NCBI GenBank assembly: GCA_004357505.1
Contig: SMWC01000104.1
Span: 1 to 11,550 of the forward strand
DNA: 11,550 nucleotides
Reading direction: 5' to 3'
Source: Gammaproteobacteria bacterium
GTDB taxonomy: Bacteria > Pseudomonadota > Gammaproteobacteria > Steroidobacterales > Rariloculaceae
The notes beneath the pieces are model-generated. The model made no database searches. It saw only the letters and a list, made by a program, of their open reading frames with translations, and had not been told where the DNA came from. Below, one piece after another: positions 1 to 5,934 of the stretch (positions are counted from its first letter, which is position 1; each line of letters starts with the position of its first letter). The translations under genes and the position numbers were made by a program.

Positions 1-79
1 CGGGCACTTGAGCTGACGCGATGCTGACGAGGCACAGCACTGCAGCGAAGGTCACTAACGAACTGAGACGGCGAATCAT
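1..79 (-). CDS. Exported protein of unknown function (N-terminal fragment, cut by the window edge)
   Basis: Only the first 26 codons are inside the window. Reading the minus strand from the ATG at 79, the peptide is a typical Sec signal: a short basic start (MIRR), a hydrophobic core (LVTFAAVLCLVSI) and an ASA-Q signal peptidase I site, so cleavage is expected after residue 23. A GGAG Shine-Dalgarno sequence lies at 91-88, eight bases before the ATG, which supports this start. The gene lies downstream of the flavoprotein gene on the same strand, 102 bases away, with a possible promoter of its own in the gap. The mature protein is outside the window, so no function can be given. A periplasmic or secreted location is the only safe statement. 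Confidence 0.7.
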   Translation of the reverse strand, partial: MIRRLSSLVTFAAVLCLVSIASAQVP

Positions 80-87
80 CAGAGTTT

Positions 88-91
88 CTCC
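88..91 (-). promoter_or_regulatory. Ribosome binding site of the left-edge exported protein
   Basis: The minus strand reads GGAG here, eight bases before the ATG at 79-77. It fixes the start of the truncated gene and supports that this short open frame is real. Confidence 0.65.
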
Positions 92-110
92 GTAGGCGGG
101 TTACTCGGTC

Positions 111-139
111 ATCCTAGCGTGGCGGAATCCGTTGTGCAA
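111..139 (-). promoter_or_regulatory. Possible sigma-70 promoter for the left-edge gene
   Basis: On the minus strand TTGCAC (139-134) and TAGGAT (116-111) are separated by exactly 17 bases. TAGGAT matches 4 of 6 consensus -10 bases, while TTGCAC matches only 3 of 6 at -35. Transcription would start near 104, giving a leader of about 25 bases before the ATG at 79. This would let the exported protein be made independently of the upstream flavoprotein gene. The match is modest and could be chance. Confidence 0.3.
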
Positions 140-181
140 TCGGGACCGTAGCAGCAAACCCGCCCGCCTCGCCCCGCAATC

Positions 182-3097
182 TCAAGATTTCTTTAGCGCC
201 ATCTCGAGGACCCTGGCGACGTGCAGGCCCGCGCGACCGGTGCCGTCTTGAATCTGCTGGCGGCAACTCGTGCCGTCGGCCACGATCAATGTCTGCTCAT
301 CCGCCTCGCGGACGGCCGGCAGCAGACTCAACTCGGCCATTTGCATCGATATCTCATAGTGCTCTGCTTCAAAACCGAACGGCCCGGCCATACCGCAACA
401 ACCGGAATCGACCAGTTCAACTTCCAACTCCGGGATCCACCGCAAAACCTCCTCGACGCTCGGCATCAGGCCGAAGGCTTTCTGGTGGCAATGCCCATGC
501 ACTAACACACGCCGTTGACGTAGTGGGTTCAGCGACAGATTCAGCCTCCCGCTTTTGCGTTCCGCCGACAAGAACTCTTCGAACAACATCGCTCTACCAG
601 CCAACGCGGCAGTGGCTGCTCCGGGAAGCAGAGCTGTGAACTCGTCACGTAGCGTTAATAGACAGGATGGCTCCAAACCCACGATCGGTACCCCCCGGTC
701 GACGTACGGCGCCAGTGTCGCAAGGACCCGGCGCGCCTCAGCCGTCGCTGCCTCAATTAGACCCGTATTGAGGAAGGTCCGCCCACAGCACAACGGCCGG
801 CGTCCATCGACAGCTCGGGGTGTCACGACGCGGTAACCAGCTTTGTTAAGCACATTGACTGCAGCCGTGGCCGTCTCCGGCTCGAAGTAGGTATTGAATG
901 TATCGACCAGCAACACCACTTCGGGTCCTCGCCCGACGACGTTGCCGACACCGCGAAAGATATCGCGGCGCCACGTCGGCATTGGTCTTCTCGCAGTGAG
1001 ACCGAGTAGCCTCTCTCGTAGTTGCGGCATCAGGCGGCCACGATTGGTCACATTAGCGAACATTGAAAGACGTGCAGCCCAACGAGCGTAATGCGGCAAG
1101 TAGGCGATGAGGCGATCCCGCCACGTTAGTCCCCAACGTTTCCGGTAGTGGTGAAGAAATTCGATCTTCATGCGATACATGTCGACACCGGTCGGACATT
1201 CGCGCTTACACGCCTTACAACCCACGCAAAGATCCATCGTTTCGTACATTTCTTTCGACGTCAGTGCGTCCGGTGCCAATTGACCCGTCAGCGCCAGACG
1301 CAGCGCATTGGCCCGGCCGCGCGTCACATGCTTCTCGTCCCGGGTAACTTGATAAGATGGGCACATCACGCCGGCATCGATCTGTCGACAGGCACCATTG
1401 TTGTTGCACATTTCGGTCGCACGATGAAATCCGCCCCAGGCCGACCAATCCAGAGCGTCGTCTCGTTGCTGCGGCTGGTACTGCTCCGAGAATCGCAACA
1501 GGTCCCGCTGATCCATACGCGGCGGGTCGATGATCTTGCCGGGATTGAACAGTCCGTCCGGGTCGAAGCTCTGTTTAACTTCCCTGAAAGCCGCGACGAT
1601 TTGCGACCCGAGTATCGGCTCGAGAAACTCCGACCGCACCAGTCCGTCACCGTGTTCGCCGGAATGGGAGCCCTTGTACTCGCGCACCAACGCATGCACT
1701 TCATCCGAGATGGAGCGTAACTTGGCCACGTCAGTATCTTCCTTCAGATTCAGTATCGGTCGAACGTGCAGACAACCCACGCCCGCGTGGGCATACCAGG
1801 TCCCTGTCGTGCCGTGCCGCGTAAAGATTTCGGTGAGTCGGTGCGTGTACTCGCCAAGTTTGTCCAGCGGCACAGCGCAGTCTTCGACGAACGAGATCGG
1901 CTTACCGTCACCCTTCATCGACATGACGATATTCAGCGCCGCTTTTCGCAACGACCAGATCGAGTGCTGCAGCGCGACGTCAACGGCCCGCAGCACGCCG
2001 TCAGGCAACCCTAAGTCTGCCATGACTTCTTCGAGCCGATCGAGCTGCCGTAATTGCTCGCCTCGGTCGTCACCAGCGAACTCCACCAGCAGCACAGCCG
2101 CTGGGGTCCCCTTGATGAAACTGCCCATCGACGAACTGAACGCCGGAATGTCAGCGGCCAGATCCAATACTGTGCGATCGATCAACTCCATCGCAGCGGG
2201 ATCGAGAACGACGATGTGCTGCGCCGACTCCATCGCCGCCAGGAAGGTCGGGAAGTGGCAGACGCCTAGTACCTTATGCGCAGGTATGGGCTGGAGCGCG
2301 AGATCGATTTGTTGAAACCACGCGAGCGTCCCTTCTGAACCGACCAACAGATCGGCAAGATTGAAGTTCGCGCGGCCCAATCGATCGATGTTATAGCCTG
2401 CAACGTTGCGGGCGACTCGCGGATAACGTCGCGCGATCTCATCGGCATTACGCTCATAGAGATTCTGCATCTGGCCGGTGAGACTAGTCAGCCGGTCGTT
2501 ATCCGAACCCCCATTGCGACGCCTCCCCGACGAACTAGCGCTTGCGCGGAGGTGGAGCTGCTCACCGTCGCCGAGGATGGCCTTTATTCCGCGAACGTTA
2601 TCGACCATATGGCCGTAGTGGAGAGAGCGGGCGCCGACGCTGTTATTGCCCGTCATGCCGCCGATCGTTGCTCTGCTCGAGGTCGAGACATCGACGGGAA
2701 AAAACAGTCCGTGCGGCTCCAAAAACAAGTTCAGTGTATCGAGGACGATACCAGGCTCTACCGAGATGGTTCGGGCTTCGGGCTCGAACGCACTAACAGC
2801 AGTTAGATATTTACTCGCATCGATGACAAGCGCCTTACCGACCGTCTGTCCAGCTTGAGACGTACCAGCACCGCGCGGTAGTATCGGCACGCCGTGCTCG
2901 GCTGCGATCTGGATGGCGCAGAGTACGTCCTGCCTGTGGCGCGGAACGACCACCCCGATGGGCTCTATCTGATACATCGAAGCGTCGGTGCTATAGCGAC
3001 CGCGGCTGAACGCGTCGAAGAGGATCTCGCCCTCCAACTCCCGACTGAGTTGCACAGCGAGTGGTGAGTCGGTCCCTTTGACGGGTTGACGAAGCAT
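182..3097 (-). CDS. Fused FAD-linked 2-hydroxyacid dehydrogenase with Fe-S and CCG domains (YdiJ / D-2-hydroxyglutarate dehydrogenase-like)
   Basis: The 971-residue protein probably oxidises a D-2-hydroxyacid (D-2-hydroxyglutarate, D-lactate or glycolate type) to the 2-oxoacid and passes electrons through Fe-S clusters to the respiratory chain at the inner face of the membrane. Domains: FAD-binding type 4 about 45-190 (PRGAGTS at 74-80, TIGGMTGNN from 144); FAD-oxidase C-terminal domain about 270-525, with H437, H444, E481 and H482 in the HAGVGCLH and GEHGDG motifs that form the metal/substrate site in this family; Fe-S region 564-640 (C564, C570, C579 and C624-x2-C627-x2-C630-x3-C634-P); two CCG domains about 725-950 (C770-C771, C812, C870, C900-C901, C945). 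No signal peptide or membrane segment is seen. The length fits YdiJ-type single-chain enzymes, unlike split GlcDEF. One Cys of the first cluster motif is Asn (N567). The ATG at 3097 is the only sensible start but has no strong Shine-Dalgarno. The exact substrate is open. Confidence 0.93.
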   Translation of the reverse strand: MLRQPVKGTDSPLAVQLSRELEGEILFDAFSRGRYSTDASMYQIEPIGVVVPRHRQDVLCAIQIAAEHGVPILPRGAGTSQAGQTVGKALVIDASKYLTAVSAFEPEARTISVEPGIVLDTLNLFLEPHGLFFPVDVSTSSRATIGGMTGNNSVGARSLHYGHMVDNVRGIKAILGDGEQLHLRASASSSGRRRNGGSDNDRLTSLTGQMQNLYERNADEIARRYPRVARNVAGYNIDRLGRANFNLADLLVGSEGTLAWFQQIDLALQPIPAHKVLGVCHFPTFLAAMESAQHIVVLDPAAMELIDRTVLDLAADIPAFSSSMGSFIKGTPAAVLLVEFAGDDRGEQLRQLDRLEEVMADLGLPDGVLRAVDVALQHSIWSLRKAALNIVMSMKGDGKPISFVEDCAVPLDKLGEYTHRLTEIFTRHGTTGTWYAHAGVGCLHVRPILNLKEDTDVAKLRSISDEVHALVREYKGSHSGEHGDGLVRSEFLEPILGSQIVAAFREVKQSFDPDGLFNPGKIIDPPRMDQRDLLRFSEQYQPQQRDDALDWSAWGGFHRATEMCNNNGACRQIDAGVMCPSYQVTRDEKHVTRGRANALRLALTGQLAPDALTSKEMYETMDLCVGCKACKRECPTGVDMYRMKIEFLHHYRKRWGLTWRDRLIAYLPHYARWAARLSMFANVTNRGRLMPQLRERLLGLTARRPMPTWRRDIFRGVGNVVGRGPEVVLLVDTFNTYFEPETATAAVNVLNKAGYRVVTPRAVDGRRPLCCGRTFLNTGLIEAATAEARRVLATLAPYVDRGVPIVGLEPSCLLTLRDEFTALLPGAATAALAGRAMLFEEFLSAERKSGRLNLSLNPLRQRRVLVHGHCHQKAFGLMPSVEEVLRWIPELEVELVDSGCCGMAGPFGFEAEHYEISMQMAELSLLPAVREADEQTLIVADGTSCRQQIQDGTGRAGLHVARVLEMALKKS

Positions 3098-3185
3098 CGG
3101 CGTAGTTAAAAGCTCACTGGCGGTTGGGTTTGACGCGGCCTACCCGTACTATTCTACCTGTCTGAATATCGAGTACCTACTACCT
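3098..3185. promoter_or_regulatory. Divergent intergenic control region
   Basis: These 88 bases separate the divergently transcribed flavoprotein and aminotransferase genes and must carry both promoters. On the minus strand TAGGTA (3179-3174) and TAGAAT (3156-3151) are 17 bases apart; the -10 matches 5 of 6 positions and the -35 only 3 of 6. On the plus strand TTGACG (3130-3135) is a good -35, but the nearest -10-like hexamer, TATTCT at 3150, is only 14 bases away, so that promoter is unresolved. An inverted repeat TATTC-N9-GAATA (3150-3168) overlaps the minus-strand -10. A tandem TACCTAC/TACCTAT (3174-3187) runs into the aminotransferase start codon. No regulator gene is present in the window. 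Confidence 0.5.
3150..3168. repeat. Inverted repeat TATTC-N9-GAATA, candidate operator
   Basis: Two 5-base half-sites are arranged as a perfect inverted repeat with a 9-base spacer, 19 bases overall. It covers the candidate -10 box of the flavoprotein gene and lies about 20 bases before the aminotransferase start. This position suits a dimeric regulator controlling both directions. Five-base arms are short enough to arise by chance. Confidence 0.3.
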
Positions 3186-4370
3186 ATGAATGATAATAAC
3201 GAGTCCGGAGCTGCGCGAAGCGGCCGACATTTCCTGCAAGTACCCGGACCGACCAATGTCCCCGATCGAATCCTCGGAGCGATGGCCCAGCCGACGATCG
3301 ATCATCGCGGCACGGCATTTGCGGCGCTTACGCTAGAGATTATTTCGGGTTTACGCCGAGTGTTTAATACCAGCGGTCCGATCATGATCTATCCGGGATC
3401 AGCCACCGGCGGTTGGGAAGCAGGATTCACGAATACGCTCTCTCCGGGCGATAAAATCCTGATGTTCGACAGCGGTTTCTTCGCGCTCAACTGGAAAATC
3501 GCCGCCGTTCGTTTCGGACTCGAAGTCGACTTCGTGTCCTGCGATTGGCGACACGGCGTGGATCCGGATACGGTCGAAGAAAAGCTGAAGGCAGATGCCT
3601 CCCACGAATTCAAATCGGTGATGGTGGTCCACAACGAAACGTCGTCCGGAATCACGAACTCGATCGCTGCTATCCGTGAAGCGATGAACCACGCCGGGCA
3701 CCCTGCATTGTTGATGGTCGATGCGGTATCTTCCGCGGGCTCTATCGAATACCGGCAGGACGACTGGGGCGTCGACGTCACGATCGCGGGCTCACAAAAA
3801 GGCCTGATGCTTCCGCCCGGACTGTCCTTCAATGTCGTGAGCGAGAAAGCCATCGCGGCGGGCGCATCGTCGCAGCTCCCGAGTTCCTACTGGAACTGGA
3901 AGGACGTCCTGCCATCAAATGAAACCGGGCAATTTCCGTACACGCCGGCAACCAATCTTTTATTCGGCCTGCGAGAAGCGCTGTCGATGCTGGAGGCCGA
4001 AGGCTGGTCGAATATCTATGTGCGCCACGCACGATTGGCCGAGGCAACACGAAGGGCCGTAGCTGCCTGGGGACTCGAGAACTACTGCGCCATACCGGCA
4101 AAGAGCAGCAATACCGTCACGACGGTACTCCTTCCGGAGAGCGACAGCGCGGATAAGTTACGTGCGGTCATCCTGCGACGCTATGACATGTCGCTCGGGG
4201 CCGGCCTAGGCCCGTTGGCGGATAAAGTTTTCCGCATAGGTCACCTCGGCAGCTTTAATGAGCTGATGTTGGCCGGAACTCTGTCCGGTATAGAGATGGG
4301 ACTCGCCGCGGCGGGAATTTCCCATTCCACCGGTGGAGTAACGGCAGCGTTGGACTATCTGAAGACTTAG
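3186..4370 (+). CDS. Class V PLP-dependent aminotransferase, serine/alanine/aspartate-glyoxylate type
   Basis: The 394-residue protein has the fold-type I class V layout of glyoxylate aminotransferases, which move the amino group of serine, alanine or aspartate to glyoxylate to give glycine. Visible marks are the N-terminal PGPTNVP motif (20-26) and DHRG (39-42), the PLP-phosphate loop PGSATGGWE (70-78), the aspartate that pairs with the PLP ring nitrogen (D179 in VDAVSS), the Schiff-base lysine K205 in SQKG, and a substrate-carboxylate arginine, probably R350 in FRIGHLG. Length is normal for the family and no signal peptide is seen, so it is cytosolic. The ATG at 3186 has only a weak GAG 12 bases upstream. 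It is the first gene of the TRAP operon and is divergent from the flavoprotein, which could supply its 2-oxoacid. The beta-hydroxyaspartate-cycle enzyme BhaA is another member of this class, but no other Bha-type gene is here. Donor specificity cannot be read from sequence. Confidence 0.9.
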   Translation: MNDNNESGAARSGRHFLQVPGPTNVPDRILGAMAQPTIDHRGTAFAALTLEIISGLRRVFNTSGPIMIYPGSATGGWEAGFTNTLSPGDKILMFDSGFFALNWKIAAVRFGLEVDFVSCDWRHGVDPDTVEEKLKADASHEFKSVMVVHNETSSGITNSIAAIREAMNHAGHPALLMVDAVSSAGSIEYRQDDWGVDVTIAGSQKGLMLPPGLSFNVVSEKAIAAGASSQLPSSYWNWKDVLPSNETGQFPYTPATNLLFGLREALSMLEAEGWSNIYVRHARLAEATRRAVAAWGLENYCAIPAKSSNTVTTVLLPESDSADKLRAVILRRYDMSLGAGLGPLADKVFRIGHLGSFNELMLAGTLSGIEMGLAAAGISHSTGGVTAALDYLKT

Positions 4371-4373
4371 GAT

Positions 4374-4378
4374 GGAGG
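4374..4378 (+). promoter_or_regulatory. Ribosome binding site that decides the dctP start
   Basis: A full GGAGG lies here, eight bases before the ATG at 4387. An earlier in-frame ATG at 4372 overlaps this site and has no Shine-Dalgarno of its own at proper distance, so 4387 is the better start. The site lies 3 bases after the aminotransferase stop codon, typical of a cotranscribed pair. Confidence 0.8.
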
Positions 4379-4386
4379 CAGTCGGT

Positions 4387-5376
4387 ATGCAGCGCCGCAA
4401 TACGTTGCCATTGATTTTAGTCGTCGCGCTAGCGGCGGCGGGTTGCGCCGAGCGCTCGGCGGGGCCGCTGGAACTCAAGTTCGGACATGTTGGCGCCCCC
4501 GGTTCCCTGTTCGCAGCCTCCGCCGAAGAGTTCGCGCGACGCGCGAATGAACGGCTCGGCGACCGCGCCACGGTGATCGTCTTCGGCTCGAGCCAACTCG
4601 GGGGCGACGAGGTACTTCTGCAGAAACTAAAATTAGGCACAGTCGATTTCGCACTACCCTCGACCATCATGTCATCGACATTCGCGGCCTTCGGATTATT
4701 CGAGATGCCCTATCTGATCGAAGATCGCGAACATATGCGACGAATTGAAGAGGAGATACTCTGGCCGACTCTGCGGCCCTACGTGACCGCAAAAGGCTAT
4801 GACATTATCGCTGTCTGGGAGAACGGTTTTCGCCACGTGACGAACAGCATTCGCCCCATCTTCACCCCGGACGACTTGTCCGGGGTGAAGCTCAGGACAC
4901 CCAGAGGCATCTGGCGCGTGAAGATGTTTCAGACATTCGGGGCCAACCCGAGCCCGATGCCGTTATCGGAGGTGTTCGTCGCGCTGCAGACTGGGGTCAT
5001 GGACGGTCAGGAGAATCCTCTCGCGCAAATTGTGAGTTCCAAGTTCCATGAGGTTCAGCCGTATCTGTCACTGACGCGGCACGTCTATTCGCCGGCTTAT
5101 GTTACGGTCAGCGCTGACCACTGGGGCCGTTTACCTGAAGACATCCGGCAGATCCTGGCGGATACCGCGCGCGAGGTCCAAGCGTATGTCTACGACACGG
5201 CAGAACGGATGGAAACTGAATTTCTGCAAGAGATGCTCGATGCCGACGTCGCTGTCAATGAACCTGACTTCGAAAGCTTCGTCGCAGCAAGTCAGGCTGT
5301 CTATGAAGAATTCGGCAGGTCCGTCGCCGGAGGACAGGAGCTTCTAGATCATGCGTTCGCTCTGGCCAGTGACTGA
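4387..5376 (+). CDS. dctP: TRAP transporter substrate-binding protein, DctP family, predicted lipoprotein
   Basis: This 329-residue protein should bind a carboxylate in the periplasm and deliver it to DctQM. Using the ATG at 4387 (chosen for its GGAGG), the N-terminus is MQRR, a hydrophobic stretch LPLILVVALAAA and G19-C20, which reads as a lipoprotein signal with C20 as lipidated residue. The -3 residue is Ala rather than Leu, a slightly imperfect lipobox. The +2 residue is Ala, not the Asp that keeps lipoproteins in the inner membrane in enterobacteria. DctP-family marks include the FGSSQLGG stretch (66-73), R149 in GFRHVTN, the carboxylate-binding arginine R170 in VKLRTP, and DGQENP (206-211). 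It starts 16 bases after the aminotransferase stop. Binding preference cannot be predicted, though the conserved arginine indicates an organic anion. Starting at 4372 would add five residues. Confidence 0.9.
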   Translation: MQRRNTLPLILVVALAAAGCAERSAGPLELKFGHVGAPGSLFAASAEEFARRANERLGDRATVIVFGSSQLGGDEVLLQKLKLGTVDFALPSTIMSSTFAAFGLFEMPYLIEDREHMRRIEEEILWPTLRPYVTAKGYDIIAVWENGFRHVTNSIRPIFTPDDLSGVKLRTPRGIWRVKMFQTFGANPSPMPLSEVFVALQTGVMDGQENPLAQIVSSKFHEVQPYLSLTRHVYSPAYVTVSADHWGRLPEDIRQILADTAREVQAYVYDTAERMETEFLQEMLDADVAVNEPDFESFVAASQAVYEEFGRSVAGGQELLDHAFALASD

Positions 5377-5404
5377 GCTTGACTGACTTAATACCGCACC
5401 CTCC

Positions 5405-5431
5405 ATGAATGACGCGCAAACCGCTCCGTGA
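5405..5431 (+). other. Mini-ORF (8 codons) whose stop overlaps the dctQ start
   Basis: ATG at 5405 opens an 8-codon frame (peptide MNDAQTAP) that ends with TGA at 5429-5431. That stop overlaps the GTG start of dctQ as GTGA. There is no good Shine-Dalgarno before either the mini-ORF or dctQ. The arrangement is visible in the sequence; whether the mini-ORF is translated and couples dctQ by reinitiation is inference. Confidence 0.35.
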
Positions 5432-5934
5432 CCATCTCTTCGACCAACAAAATCCGTAACGGCGCAGAGCGGTCTCTCGAAGTCATCGCACTGAGCTTGA
5501 TGGCGGCGCTTGCTGTCGTCGTGATCGTAGGCGTCGGCTTCCGTAAGGCCGGAGCGGCACTGGTCTGGTACGACGAGGTCGCCTCCATCCTGCTGGCCTG
5601 GCTGACCTTCTACGGCGCATCGCTTGCTGCCCTGAAGCGGGCACATATCGGCTTTCCGAAGCTCGTTCAAAGCGCAGCCCCCCAGGTTCGATTTTGTCTC
5701 GTCATCTGTCGAGAGGTAATCGTTATCGGCTTCTTCGTTCTAGTCGCGTGGGCCGGCTGGAGAGTATTGCAGGTCTTGGACGGCATCTATCTTGCGAGCC
5801 TGCCCGGAGTGTCGGCGCGCGTCGCTCAGTCTGTTATTCCCATCGGCGCGGTGCTTTTCATCATCGCCGAACTTTTGAGCTTTGCCGAACTCTGGCCGGC
5901 GTTGAGAGACGCGGTTCGGAAGCCTTCCGAATGA
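5428..5934 (+). CDS. dctQ: TRAP transporter small permease subunit, DctQ family
   Basis: This 168-residue inner-membrane protein has four hydrophobic segments, at about residues 20-40, 45-67, 87-113 and 127-150, as in DctQ proteins. The family usually shows a WxDE element before the second segment, and here VWYDEVASILLAW (50-62) is seen, followed by AALKRAHIGF, the usual charged cytoplasmic loop with a conserved His. It partners DctM and the binding protein to form the Na+-driven TRAP carrier. The start is a GTG at 5428; an in-frame TGA at 5410-5412 prevents a longer protein and the next Met (residue 25) would cut into the first membrane span. No Shine-Dalgarno is visible, but a mini-ORF ends on the GTG. 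The stop overlaps the dctM start by 4 bases. Confidence 0.88.
   Translation: MTISSTNKIRNGAERSLEVIALSLMAALAVVVIVGVGFRKAGAALVWYDEVASILLAWLTFYGASLAALKRAHIGFPKLVQSAAPQVRFCLVICREVIVIGFFVLVAWAGWRVLQVLDGIYLASLPGVSARVAQSVIPIGAVLFIIAELLSFAELWPALRDAVRKPSE
5915..5931 (+). repeat. Perfect palindromic hairpin covering the dctM ribosome binding site
   Basis: The sequence TTCGGAAGCCTTCCGAA is a perfect 17-base inverted repeat around C5923. The 3-base-loop form has 7 base pairs. The GGAAG stretch that would serve as dctM Shine-Dalgarno (5918-5922) lies in the left arm, and the right arm ends on the A of the dctM ATG at 5931. Folding would hide the initiation site until ribosomes finishing dctQ open it. The hairpin is seen; its role is inferred. 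Confidence 0.5.

Noticed and set aside
1148..2315. Long plus-strand open frames (190 and 261 residues) opposite the dehydrogenase gene
   Set aside because: They are antisense shadows of a well-supported gene with strong family motifs. Their translations are Ser/Arg-rich, with no domain, no fitting ribosome site and no membrane or signal features.
3186..4370. Calling the aminotransferase BhaA and the locus a beta-hydroxyaspartate cycle
   Set aside because: The fold and motifs are shared by all class V glyoxylate aminotransferases, and no hydroxyaspartate aldolase, dehydratase or iminosuccinate reductase gene is present in the window.
5694..5930. Upstream extension of the DctM frame by 79 residues
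   Set aside because: It overlaps dctQ in another frame, its translation is Arg-rich and not membrane-like, and the ATG at 5931 gives the normal DctM N-terminus and length.
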